Shown here: piece after piece, positions 1 through 8,148 of the stretch
Position numbering within the stretch: the stretch's first letter is position 1
Layout of the letters: each line of letters begins with the position of its first letter
Origin: Planctomycetota bacterium
Lineage (GTDB): Bacteria > Planctomycetota > UBA1135 > UBA2386
Direction of reading: 5' to 3'
DNA length: 64,000 nt
NCBI GenBank assembly: GCA_028281765.1
Contig: JANQJF010000073.1
Location: forward strand, 38,352-102,351
The notes under the pieces: model-generated
What the model saw: only the letters and a program-made list of their open reading frames with translations
What the model was told of the DNA's origin: nothing
The model's database searches: none
Position numbers and translations under genes: made by a program

Positions 1-907
1 GGCGCGAGTTGTAGAACTGCTCGCCGAGGAACTCGAGCACCTCGTGTGCCATCACGGCCATCTCGGATCCGTGCGCGACGCCCTTCTTGTCCGCGGACTC
101 GAGTCGCTTCGCGGACGACTGCACCAGGTCGTGGATCATCAGCGAGATCATTTCGCTGACGATCTTCGACTTGCGTTGGCTCCCGCAGGCGTCGCGAGCG
201 CATCGCCAGATCCGGAGTTCGTCGACTTGGTCCAGCGTGAGGACACCGGCGCGCAGTCCGTCGTCGAGATCGTGCGCGAGGTAGGCGATGCGGTCGCAGA
301 GGTCGACGACGCGGGCTTCGAGCGGTGCCGGTGCTGCGGCCGGCTCGGCTACGGTTTCCGCGAGGTCCTCAGCGATCGGGAAACCGTTCGGAATCCGGCC
401 CTTGAGGAGGGAGCGCCGCACCGCGAGCGTCAGGTTGAGGCCGAGCCCGTCGCCGTTCCGGTCCTCGAGGTAGTCGACGATGCGCGCTCCGTGCGCGTTG
501 TGGCGGAAGCCGCCCTTGCCGTCCATGAGTTCGTCGAGCGCGCGCTCGCCGACGTGACCGAACGGCGGGTGGCCGAGATCGTGGCCGAGCGCGACCGCCT
601 CCGCGAGGTCGGCGTTGAGGCGGAGCGCGCGTGCGGCGCCGCGCGCCATCTGGGACACCTCGAGAGAGTGGGTGAGCCGCGTGCGAAAGTGGTCGCCTTC
701 GAACGCCGCGAAGACCTGTGTCTTGTGCTGCAGTCGCCGAAACGCGGTGCAGTGGATGATGCGATCGCGGTCGCGCTGGAACGCCGTGCGGAGCGGGTCC
801 GGCGACTCCTCGCGCCGGCGCGATGCGTAGGCGCCGCGGCTGTGGGTCGCGCCCGTGACGAGCGATCGCAGTTCGTGATCTTCGATCTCTTCGCGGCGCA
901 GCCACAT
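1..907 (-). CDS. dgt: dGTPase-like deoxynucleotide triphosphohydrolase (partial)
   Basis: This gene enters from beyond the left edge and reads leftwards; about 302 codons from the ATG at 905-907 are visible and the 3' end is missing. The conceptual protein shows the HD-family metal site: RLTHSLEV, then GHDLGHPPFGH, with GGFRHNAHG shortly after. FRRLQHKTQVF precedes the first His, as is typical of dNTP triphosphohydrolases. Known family members hydrolyse dNTPs to the deoxynucleoside and tripolyphosphate in the cytosol, controlling dNTP pools. The substrate range here cannot be read from sequence. It is divergent from the PDZ-thioredoxin gene across 139 bp. Two antisense open frames over this stretch are GC-driven shadows. 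Confidence 0.88.
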   Translation of the reverse strand, partial: MWLRREEIEDHELRSLVTGATHSRGAYASRRREESPDPLRTAFQRDRDRIIHCTAFRRLQHKTQVFAAFEGDHFRTRLTHSLEVSQMARGAARALRLNADLAEAVALGHDLGHPPFGHVGERALDELMDGKGGFRHNAHGARIVDYLEDRNGDGLGLNLTLAVRRSLLKGRIPNGFPIAEDLAETVAEPAAAPAPLEARVVDLCDRIAYLAHDLDDGLRAGVLTLDQVDELRIWRCARDACGSQRKSKIVSEMISLMIHDLVQSSAKRLESADKKGVAHGSEMAVMAHEVLEFLGEQFYNSR

Positions 908-1046
908 GGGTTCAAGGCGCCTGTCCTCCGGCTGGAAGGCCGGTATGCTGGAGCGAGAGGCGTTGCGATTGTCGTATTTTGCTCCAGCCACGGCCGTCAA
1001 GCACGAGTCGTGCAAATCCGATCGGCCATTCGGTCGATATCTGAAC

Positions 1047-1991
1047 ATGACGAGAACGATCGTGCTCGCGCTGCTCGCGGTCACCGTGTGCCTCTCGAAC
1101 GGGGTGGCGCAGGCGTCGCGGCCGACGAACCCCGGATGGCTCGGGGTCTTCTTCGACGATGCGACCAGCGCGCGGGTCGTCGAAGTCGTGCCGGGTTCGC
1201 CGGCGGCCGATGCTTCACTGCGTGCCGGGGACGTGCTCACTTCGATCGGCGAGGCGCCGACGCCGTCGGTCGACGCGGCGATCGAAGCGCTCGGTCGCCA
1301 CGCGGTCGGTAGCGTGATCGACATCGGCTATCGCCGTGGTGAACTCGACGCGACCGTGAGTGTGACGCTCGCGCGACGGCCGATCGACCCGCACGAACGC
1401 GCGCCGGCGCTGCGGCGCACCGGCGCGAAGCCGAGCGGAGGCAAGTCGGGGCGGAAGCCGTCGGCGCCCGCCGTCGAGCAGGATCTGGCGTCGCGCCCGG
1501 AGTCGCCGTACGAGCGCGCGCTCGCGGTGGCGCGGACGCGTGGCGTACCGCTGCTCCTCGCGTTCCACGCCGAGTGGTGCGCCCAGTGCAAGACGCAGCG
1601 CGAGGCGTTCCGCGACGAGGCCGTCGCCTGGGCGCGGCGCGGCGTCGAGCTCCTGTGGGTCGATACCGGCCGGGACCCGGGGCTGGCCGATCGATTCTCG
1701 GTCGCGAACGTGCCGCACCTCGTGGCGGTCGACCACGAGGGTCGGTCGCTCGCGACGTCGAGTGGATACCTCCCGGCCGCGAAGCTCCGCGGCTGGCTGG
1801 AGCGGCTGCCGAAGCCCGCGGGGCCTGCGCCGAGGTCCGCCCGGCGCGACGTGGTGGGTGACGCGCGGCGGGACCGCGAAGTGGAGGCGCTGCGCCGCGA
1901 GCTTCGCGACCTCAAGCGTGAGGTCGAACGGCTGCGCGGCGAGATCCGGAGCCTGCAGGCCGAGGTGCGACGCGTCCGCACTCGCCGGTAG
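1047..1991 (+). CDS. Exported PDZ-thioredoxin-like protein with C-terminal coiled coil
   Basis: A 314-residue protein starts at the ATG 1047 with a signal peptide (MTRTIVLALLAVTVCLSNGVAQA). A longer upstream frame exists but would bury this signal, so I reject it. Residues about 30-95 form a PDZ domain (LGVFFDD, PGSPAADASLRAGDVL). Residues about 155-255 form a thioredoxin-like domain with AEWCAQCK, which keeps the CxxC pair, and a cis-Pro-like VPHLV. The last ~45 residues are strongly heptad-like and rich in Arg and Glu. It is probably a periplasmic thiol-disulphide or scaffold protein. PDZ plus thioredoxin in one exported chain suggests substrate recruitment to a redox site, but the substrate is unknown. 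Confidence 0.8.
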   Translation: MTRTIVLALLAVTVCLSNGVAQASRPTNPGWLGVFFDDATSARVVEVVPGSPAADASLRAGDVLTSIGEAPTPSVDAAIEALGRHAVGSVIDIGYRRGELDATVSVTLARRPIDPHERAPALRRTGAKPSGGKSGRKPSAPAVEQDLASRPESPYERALAVARTRGVPLLLAFHAEWCAQCKTQREAFRDEAVAWARRGVELLWVDTGRDPGLADRFSVANVPHLVAVDHEGRSLATSSGYLPAAKLRGWLERLPKPAGPAPRSARRDVVGDARRDREVEALRRELRDLKREVERLRGEIRSLQAEVRRVRTRR

Positions 1992-2037
1992 ACGCGATTC
2001 CGGGAAGAAGTCGCAACTCGCGCGGTCGAAGCGCCTC

Positions 2038-3066
2038 ATGCGAGTTCTGGTCACCGGTGGCGCCGGTTTCATCGGGTCGTCCCTCGTCGAGTCGCTCCTC
2101 GCGGATGGCGAAGACGTCGTCGTGCTCGACGACTTCTCGTCGGGACGGCGGGCCAACTTGCCCGCGACGCACGGCCGGCTGCGCGTGGTTGTCGGTTCGG
2201 TGCTCGACGACGCGACGGTCGAGCGCCTGGTTGGCGAGGTCGACCACGTATATCACCTCGCCGCCGCGGTCGGCGTTTCGCTCGTCGGGCGCGCGCCGCG
2301 CCACGGACTCGAGGCCAACACCCTCGGGACTCTCCGCGTGCTCGCGGCGGCCGCGGCGCGAGGCGTGCCCACGGTCGTCGCCTCGAGCTCGGAGGTCTAT
2401 GGAGCGCGCGACGCCGTGCCCTATCGCGAGGCCGATGCGATGTGCCTCGGTGTCCCGTCGGAGGTTCGCAGCGGGTACTCGTGCGCGAAGGCGTGGGGGG
2501 AGTGTCTGGCGTTCGCCCATGCTGCCGAATCGGGGTTGCCGGTGCTCGTCGTGCGCTTGTTCAACACCGTCGGGCCGCGACAGCGCGCGCGCTACGGAAT
2601 GGTGCTCCCACGCTTCGCGCGCCAGGCGCTGGCGGGAGAGCCGCTGACGGTCTATTCCGACGGTCGGCAAACGCGCTGCTTCGCGCACGTCGAAGACGTC
2701 GTCTCCGCGATCCGTGCCCTCGTCGCCCGGGACCGATTCGGTGCGGTGTTCAACGTCGGGTCCGAGGCCGAGGTCACGATCGGAGAGCTCGCGAACTGCG
2801 TCGTGCGACGCGCGGGCTCGCCCAGTCGGATCGAGCACGCGGCGTTCGAGTCGCATCACCCCGGCTTCGGTGGTGGACCGCGCCGGCGCGTGCCCGACTT
2901 GAGTGCGTTGCGTCAGGCGATCGGAGCGGTGCCGCAGCGTTCGCTCGACTCGATCATCGACGAGGTGCTGCGGAGTCCACGTTCGTCGCCTCTCGCGCAG
3001 CCTGGAGATTCGCGTGGAACGACGCGTCCTCGGGCACCATCTCGACCGCTGCTTCGAACTCGCTGA
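2038..3066 (+). CDS. NAD-dependent epimerase/dehydratase (extended SDR)
   Basis: A 342-residue extended short-chain dehydrogenase starts at ATG 2038, 46 nt after the PDZ-thioredoxin gene. The Rossmann signature GGAGFIGSSL is at residues 7-16. The Asp after beta-2 is in VVLDDFSSG, and the catalytic pair is in SGYSCAK (YxxxK). RLFNTVGPRQ and the C-terminal VFNVGS match the UDP-glucose 4-epimerase/dTDP-glucose dehydratase group. It should act on a nucleotide sugar in the cytosol; the exact sugar is not decidable. The glycosyltransferase facing it supports a glycan role. The final ~30 residues are low-complexity and overlap the convergent gene by 113 bp, so the true C-terminus deserves a check. 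Confidence 0.85.
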   Translation: MRVLVTGGAGFIGSSLVESLLADGEDVVVLDDFSSGRRANLPATHGRLRVVVGSVLDDATVERLVGEVDHVYHLAAAVGVSLVGRAPRHGLEANTLGTLRVLAAAAARGVPTVVASSSEVYGARDAVPYREADAMCLGVPSEVRSGYSCAKAWGECLAFAHAAESGLPVLVVRLFNTVGPRQRARYGMVLPRFARQALAGEPLTVYSDGRQTRCFAHVEDVVSAIRALVARDRFGAVFNVGSEAEVTIGELANCVVRRAGSPSRIEHAAFESHHPGFGGGPRRRVPDLSALRQAIGAVPQRSLDSIIDEVLRSPRSSPLAQPGDSRGTTRPRAPSRPLLRTR

Positions 3067-4375
3067 GCGCGCGCGCGTGGTCGCCGCTGCGCCATGCGCA
3101 GATCCCGAGGTTGTTGTGGGCCGCGGGATCCCCGGTGGCCGCGGCTCGCTCGAGTAGCGGCATCGCGGCGGTGTAGTCGCCCCGCTCGAGCTCGCACAGT
3201 CCGAGTAGGTTCATGTGTCCGGCGTGCTCGGGATCGATCTCGTGGGCGTCCCGTAGGTGGCGAACCGCGGCGTCGGGTTCGCCGGTTTCCACGAAGTAGC
3301 GCCCGAGATCCGCCAGGTTGTCGGCGATTTCGTCGGGCGTGAAGTAGCAGTGCGCGAGCGCGTCACGGAACGTGTCCAGGCCTGCCTGGCTCTCGCCGGA
3401 TCCGAGCAGGGCGATCCCGAGCAGGCAGCGACCGCGGCCGTGCGTCGGCGTAGACGCGACGAAGCGTTCGGCGTGCTGGCGCATGGCCGGGAAGTCGCGG
3501 GCGCGCCGCGCGGCCTCCGCGAGCACGAGATGGCCGTCGGGCCAGTCCGGGTGCGAACGCACCGCGGACCTGGCGTGTTCGCTCGCGGCGTCGTGTTGGC
3601 AATCGAGGCGTGCGATGTAGACCTTGCCCGCGTCGTGATCGCACCACTTCTCGCGGAAGCAGCGCTGCCGTTCGAGCATGGTCTCCGTCACGTCGTGGCC
3701 GAGCCGGCGGAACGTCTTGTGGCCGTGGTGGTGGACGAAGGCCGTGCGCGCGACGACGAGACGAAGCCCGAGCAATCGCGCTCTGAGGCAGAAGTCATCG
3801 TCCTCGTACATCCCCGCGCCGAATCGGGTGTCGAAGTCGCCGATGCGGTCGAGGAGTTCGCGGCGAAACAGCATGCAGAGGCCGGACAGCGTTTCGACGT
3901 CCTGGAGCACGGCGTGATGCGCGCTCTCCTCGAGCAGCGTCTCGATCTCGCGTGCCCCTTCCGCGGAGCACCCGCCGTCCCCGACGTCCAGTCGTGCCGC
4001 GCCTTTGACGCGATTGCTCACGGGTCCAACGATGCCGACGCGCGGATCCGAATCGAGCGCGTGTTCGAGGCGTGCGACCATGTGCGGGGCGGGCACCGTG
4101 TCGTTGTTGAGGATCAGGCAGCGATCGCCCCGTGCGATGGCGAGTCCCGCGTTGACGCCGCCTGCGAATCCGAGATTGGTTTCCTGGCGCACCACGCGCA
4201 CCCCGGGGAACTCGCGGTCGAGGTCGCGCGTGCCGTCCGGGCTCGCGTTGTCGACCAGAATGAGCTCGAGTGGTGACGAGTCGCGCTGGTCGAGCAGGGC
4301 CTGCAGGGAGGCGCGCGTGTCCGCGACTCCGCCGTGGCAGGGAATCACGACCGAGATCAGAGGATTCGCGTTCAC
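2954..4375 (-). CDS. GT2 family glycosyltransferase with C-terminal TPR repeats
   Basis: A 473-residue protein. Residues 5-235 are a GT-A glycosyltransferase of family 2: ISVVIPCHG, ILVDNASPDGT, the LILNNDTVPAP metal-binding region and MYEDDDFCLRARLLG, the acceptor/base motif of rhamnosyl/GlcNAc-transferase-like members. Residues about 270-465 are tetratricopeptide repeats (for example HAGHMNLLGLCELERGDYTAA and AAHNNLGICAWRSGDHARA). It is probably a cytosolic or membrane-associated transferase acting on polysaccharide or protein, with TPRs for partner binding. It converges on the epimerase gene and overlaps its last 113 bp. The gene starts at ATG 4373-4375, downstream of the strong terminator at 4471-4503. 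Confidence 0.87.
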   Translation of the reverse strand: MNANPLISVVIPCHGGVADTRASLQALLDQRDSSPLELILVDNASPDGTRDLDREFPGVRVVRQETNLGFAGGVNAGLAIARGDRCLILNNDTVPAPHMVARLEHALDSDPRVGIVGPVSNRVKGAARLDVGDGGCSAEGAREIETLLEESAHHAVLQDVETLSGLCMLFRRELLDRIGDFDTRFGAGMYEDDDFCLRARLLGLRLVVARTAFVHHHGHKTFRRLGHDVTETMLERQRCFREKWCDHDAGKVYIARLDCQHDAASEHARSAVRSHPDWPDGHLVLAEAARRARDFPAMRQHAERFVASTPTHGRGRCLLGIALLGSGESQAGLDTFRDALAHCYFTPDEIADNLADLGRYFVETGEPDAAVRHLRDAHEIDPEHAGHMNLLGLCELERGDYTAAMPLLERAAATGDPAAHNNLGICAWRSGDHARALSEFEAAVEMVPEDASFHANLQAAREATNVDSAAPRR

Positions 4376-5051
4376 CCTGGTCTCATCGGATTTCGCATCG
4401 CGGATCCTGCAGTGGCACCGACGTCTCAGGTGGCCGTTCCATGCGTCGGCGACGCAGGTCGATTAAAAGAGATCGCCCGGGACCTCCTCGATCCCGGGCG
4501 ATCCAGGGGCTGAGCCCCAGGGAAACTCAACAATCGGTTAGTTCACGACAAGCCGCGAACGGCTTGCACACCTCGCTCACATTGCGCGCTCACCCGCGAA
4601 CGGGAGAACGCTGACCGACCGCTGAGCGGAGCGACTTCCGGATCTCGCCCATCCAAAAGTCGCCCATGTTTCACATTCTTGCGGCGTGCGTGGCCTTCGC
4701 ATCCCCCCCAGGAGCGCCGGCTGCGCACGGATCCCTCGGCCGCGAACTCTCGCGAGCCCGCGGTCACCTCGGATCCAAGACACTGGCTTCTTTTCCGCAT
4801 CTGCAAGAGGAAATGCAATGCGCGTGCCACAAGGGACAGAATCCTCGAAAATCTCGTGGTGTGCCCTAGGCCTTGATATTGCAGTGATTTACGTTCCATC
4901 CGATTCATGGCTGCTACGTCGTCTCACCCGCGTGTCGCGGGATTGGGAATGAGACGAGACGGAATGAGACTCGAGACGCGGGATCTGACGGGATTCGCGA
5001 TCGGAGTGCGCCGCGAATTGCGCTGGGCCTATTCCGAGCTATCCTGCGCTC
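4376..5051. other. Gene-poor region with hairpins, possible minus-strand small RNA
   Basis: No convincing gene covers these ~675 bp. Frames of 60-120 codons exist on both strands but look random, with no domains and no Shine-Dalgarno site. Base composition is less GC-rich than its neighbours. On the minus strand there is a hairpin with arms CAAGCCG/CGGCTTG near 4548-4565. It is followed by a GGGGCT/AGCCCC hairpin near 4506-4518 and then the terminator at 4471-4503. Ordered hairpins ending in a terminator suggest a non-coding RNA whose 5' end lies somewhere at 4600-4900. I checked by eye for tmRNA, RNase P and SRP RNA hallmarks and found none. Confidence 0.4.
4471..4503 (-). terminator. Rho-independent terminator, minus strand
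   Basis: A perfect 12-bp inverted repeat (GATCGCCCGGGA and its complement) encloses a 9-nt loop. On the minus strand it is followed directly by TCTTTTAATCG, a U-rich tail. It ends a minus-strand transcript about 95 bp before the glycosyltransferase start, so some transcript must come from the apparently empty stretch to its right. Confidence 0.75.
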
Positions 5052-6056
5052 TTGGATAGCCCGAACCGACAGACCCTGACCGTGTCCGAGGATGCGCATG
5101 GGGTACGTCTGCAGGAGTACCTGCAGGGGCGCTGGCCGCGAGCCGACCGGGCGCAGCTGCGCGAGCTCGTCCGCGATGGCGCGGTGCGGGTGAACTACGA
5201 CGATGCCCGCGGGGACCAGAAGCTCGGCACGGGCGACCTCGTCACCGTGGACCTGCCGAAGAACGGACTGCGCGAGCACGTGCGTCGAACGCGCGGTCGG
5301 CAGCTCTCGGTCCTGCTCGAGAACGAGCACTGCCTCGTCGTCGCCAAGCCGGCTGGCATGCCTTCCGTTCCGGATCGCGCCGGCAAGGACTCGGGCGTGC
5401 ACGGCGAGCTCGAGTCGCTGCGTCCGGGCGACGACCTGCGCATCGCGCATCGTCTCGATCGCGACACCTCGGGGTGCCTGTTGATCGCACGAGGTCTCGA
5501 GGCCGCGCGATGGTTCGACGAGTGCTTCCGCGGCGGGCGCGTGAAGAAGGAATACGTCGCGCTCGTCGAGGGGCGACTCGCGCGGCCGCGCGTCGAGATT
5601 CGCCGTGCTCTCGGACCCGACCCGCGCCGTCCCGGCTACGTCACGGTAGTCGCGGACGGAACCAAGAAGTCGCGGTCGGCGCACACCGACGTCGAAGTGC
5701 TCGAGCGATTCCGCGACCACACGCTGCTGGTTTTGCGTCCGACGACCGGGCGTGGCCATCAGCTCCGCGCGCATCTCCGCAGCATCGGCCATCCGATCGT
5801 CGGAGACGTGAAGTATGGAGCCCAGGGTCCGTTGCTCCTCTCCCGAATCAAGCGCGGCTACAAGGCGCGCGCTGGCGCGATCGAGACACCGTTGCTCGAT
5901 CGCTTCTTCCTGCACGCGCGTCGATTGACCGTGCCGATGCCCGAGGGCGACGGTGCCGAGATCGACGTGACGGCGCCGCTGCCGGACGATCTCGAACTCG
6001 CGCTGTCCAAGGTCCGCAGGTTCGCTTCGACGGACCGGGGTGTGTCATGCAGCTGA
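5052..6056 (+). CDS. RluA-family pseudouridine synthase
   Basis: A 334-residue protein with an N-terminal S4-like RNA-binding segment (residues ~10-70) and an RluA catalytic domain. The motif HRLDRDTSGCLL carries the catalytic Asp, and TGRGHQLRAHL plus the G-H-P-I-V-G-D element follow. It should isomerise uridine to pseudouridine in rRNA or tRNA; the target position cannot be assigned. The frame opens with TTG at 5052; an in-frame GTG at 5082 is an alternative start. The stop overlaps truD by 10 nt, so two pseudouridine synthases are made from one transcript. Confidence 0.88.
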   Translation: MDSPNRQTLTVSEDAHGVRLQEYLQGRWPRADRAQLRELVRDGAVRVNYDDARGDQKLGTGDLVTVDLPKNGLREHVRRTRGRQLSVLLENEHCLVVAKPAGMPSVPDRAGKDSGVHGELESLRPGDDLRIAHRLDRDTSGCLLIARGLEAARWFDECFRGGRVKKEYVALVEGRLARPRVEIRRALGPDPRRPGYVTVVADGTKKSRSAHTDVEVLERFRDHTLLVLRPTTGRGHQLRAHLRSIGHPIVGDVKYGAQGPLLLSRIKRGYKARAGAIETPLLDRFFLHARRLTVPMPEGDGAEIDVTAPLPDDLELALSKVRRFASTDRGVSCS

Positions 6057-7276
6057 AGCGCTATCCCAAGGACTTCCGCGTCCGGGAAATCGTCGACTTG
6101 CCGGATCCGATGGATCGCGGCGACTACTTCGTCCACTTCCTCCGCAAGGAAAAGCTCGACACGCTCGAGGCGATCAGCATCGTCGCGCGGGAAGGCAACG
6201 TCGATCGCGCCGACATCGCGTTCGCCGGACTCAAAGATCGTCAGGGGATCACCGAGCAGTACGTCACGATCAAGGGCAAGCGTGTCGAGTTTCGCCGCGC
6301 CGGGATCCAGATCCACTGCGTCGGCCGCGTCGAGCAGCCGATCACGAGCAAAGTCAGTCGTGGCAACGAGTTCCTGATCACCGTCCGAGGTCTCGAGCGA
6401 CGCGACGTCGATCGACTGCAGCGAAGGATCCCCGAGCTGGTCGAATCGGGCTTCCCCAACTACTTCGACGACCAGAGGTTCAACTGCTTGCGACACGGGC
6501 AGGGCTTCGTCATGAAGTCCGTGCTCGAGGGACGCTTCGACAAGGCTCTCAAGCAGCTGATCGCGACGCCGTCGCGCATCGCGCGCGGCGGTGACGTCAA
6601 GTTGAAGCAGCTGCTGCACGACCACTGGACCGACTGGGCGCGCTGCCGGCGGATCGCGCGCGGTCCGATCTACGGTCGCGTCTTCGAGCACCTCGAGCGC
6701 AACCCGGAGGACTTCCGCGGCGCGCTCGAACTCATGCCGTCGCGCAGCAAGTTGATCCACGCGTTCGCGTACCAGTCCTACCTGTGGAATCGTGCCGTGT
6801 CGCGGCACGTCGAGAGTCTCCTCGACCCGCGTCGGCGCACGATGATCGAGACCGAAGCGGGTCGCATCATGGGCTGGTGGAACCTTCCGCCGTCCCTCCG
6901 CGATCGACTTCGCGACGAGTCGACGCCCCTCTATGGACCCGAAGGCAACGGCGGCAGCCCGGCGTTTCGGAAGACGATGCAGCGCACGCTGCGCGAGGCG
7001 AATCTCTCCGAAACGGCGTTCGACATCCATGCGATCTCCGGCATGGCGCTGCGCGAAGAGCCGCGAATGCAGCTGGTGATGCCGGACGGACTTCGCGAGC
7101 CACGGGTCGAGCGCGACGACGCGAACCGCGGACTGCACAAGGCCGGGTTGAAGTTCCGGCTGCCGCGTGGATCCTACGCGACCATGCTGCTCAAGTGCCT
7201 GTGGGCGACGCCGTGGCGTCGTCCTCGCGATCGGCAGCGCCCACGAACTCCTGAGCAGAAGACACAGAGCAAATGA
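6047..7276 (+). CDS. truD: tRNA pseudouridine(13) synthase TruD
   Basis: A 409-residue TruD-family protein from ATG 6047, inside the end of the RluA-like gene. The diagnostic catalytic motif is FAGLKDRQGITEQYV (catalytic Asp in LKD). Further conserved blocks are FPNYFDDQRF and the C-terminal KAGLKFRLPRGSYATMLL. The family makes pseudouridine 13 in tRNAs. A longer open frame upstream of 6047 is out-of-family and lies over the RluA gene, so I reject it. The end overlaps mtnP by 4 nt (ATGA). The last ~25 residues are a basic, unconserved tail. Confidence 0.92.
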   Translation: MQLKRYPKDFRVREIVDLPDPMDRGDYFVHFLRKEKLDTLEAISIVAREGNVDRADIAFAGLKDRQGITEQYVTIKGKRVEFRRAGIQIHCVGRVEQPITSKVSRGNEFLITVRGLERRDVDRLQRRIPELVESGFPNYFDDQRFNCLRHGQGFVMKSVLEGRFDKALKQLIATPSRIARGGDVKLKQLLHDHWTDWARCRRIARGPIYGRVFEHLERNPEDFRGALELMPSRSKLIHAFAYQSYLWNRAVSRHVESLLDPRRRTMIETEAGRIMGWWNLPPSLRDRLRDESTPLYGPEGNGGSPAFRKTMQRTLREANLSETAFDIHAISGMALREEPRMQLVMPDGLREPRVERDDANRGLHKAGLKFRLPRGSYATMLLKCLWATPWRRPRDRQRPRTPEQKTQSK

Positions 7277-8139
7277 GCCAGAAGACGCTCGGCATCATCG
7301 GCGGATCGGGTCTGTACGACCTCCCGGGTCTCGAGAACCGCGAAGAGAAGCAGGTCACGACTCCGTTCGGTGATCCCTCGGACGCGTTGATCACCGGTAC
7401 CCTGCACGGCGTGCAGATGGCGTTCTTGCCGCGGCACGGCCGAGGCCACCGGATCGCGCCGAACGAGCTGCCGTTCCGCGCGAACATCCACGCGATGAAG
7501 CAGCTCGGCATGGACTGCGTCCTCGGCATCTCGGCCGTCGGTAGCATGCGCGAGGAAATCGTGCCTGGTGACCTCGTCATCGTGGACCAGTTCATCGATC
7601 GCACGCGCTCGCGCACCGAGGAGTCGACGTTCTTCGGCGACGGATGTGTCGCGCACGTGCACTTCGCCGATCCGATCTGGGAGCCGCTGCGACAGGTCGC
7701 GCTCGCCGCGGCCCGCGAGTCCGGCGCGAAGGTGCACGACCGCGGCACCTACGTCTGCATGGAAGGCCCCGCATTCTCGACGCGCGCGGAGTCGCACATG
7801 TACCGCTCTTGGGGCGTCGACGTGATCGGCATGACCAACCTGCAGGAAGCGAAGCTCGCGCGTGAGGCGGAGATCGCCTACTCGACCGTCGCGCTCGCGA
7901 CCGACTACGACTGCTGGCACGAGTCCGAGGCCGATGTGAACGTCGCGGACGTCATCGCCGTGCTCAAGGCCAACGTCGACCGCGCCAAGCTCGTCATCGA
8001 TCACGCCGCGCGTCTGCTCGTCGACGCCGAGCCGATCTCGTGCGCCGGAGTCATGGAGCACGCGGTCATGACCGCGCCCGATCGGATCACGCCCGACGCG
8101 CGCCGACGCCTGGACCTGCTGATCTCCAAGTACGTTTAG
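7273..8139 (+). CDS. mtnP: S-methyl-5'-thioadenosine phosphorylase
   Basis: A 288-residue purine-nucleoside-phosphorylase-fold enzyme. IGGSGLYDLPG at the N-terminus is followed by FLPRHGRGHRIAPNELPFRANI, ISAVGSMREE, the substrate block YVCMEGPAFSTRAES, and GMTNLQEAKLAREAEI. CWHESEADV then aligns with the family. It should cleave methylthioadenosine with phosphate to adenine and methylthioribose-1-phosphate in methionine salvage. GMTN (with Asn and Thr, rather than the Asn/Asp of PNPs) favours MTA over inosine/guanosine. It is coupled to truD by an ATGA overlap and ends 9 bp before the convergent hydrolase gene. Confidence 0.93.
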   Translation: MSQKTLGIIGGSGLYDLPGLENREEKQVTTPFGDPSDALITGTLHGVQMAFLPRHGRGHRIAPNELPFRANIHAMKQLGMDCVLGISAVGSMREEIVPGDLVIVDQFIDRTRSRTEESTFFGDGCVAHVHFADPIWEPLRQVALAAARESGAKVHDRGTYVCMEGPAFSTRAESHMYRSWGVDVIGMTNLQEAKLAREAEIAYSTVALATDYDCWHESEADVNVADVIAVLKANVDRAKLVIDHAARLLVDAEPISCAGVMEHAVMTAPDRITPDARRRLDLLISKYV

Positions 8140-8148
8140 TCGGGACTT

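Noticed and set aside
44..1312. Long plus-strand open frame (422 codons) opposite the dGTPase gene
   Set aside because: Antisense shadow in GC-rich coding DNA. The minus-strand frame carries the HD motifs; this one has none.
4800..4860. GAGGAAA and ACAGAA-like words suggesting RNase P RNA
   Set aside because: The conserved P4 and cruciform elements are absent. The match is only a few bases.
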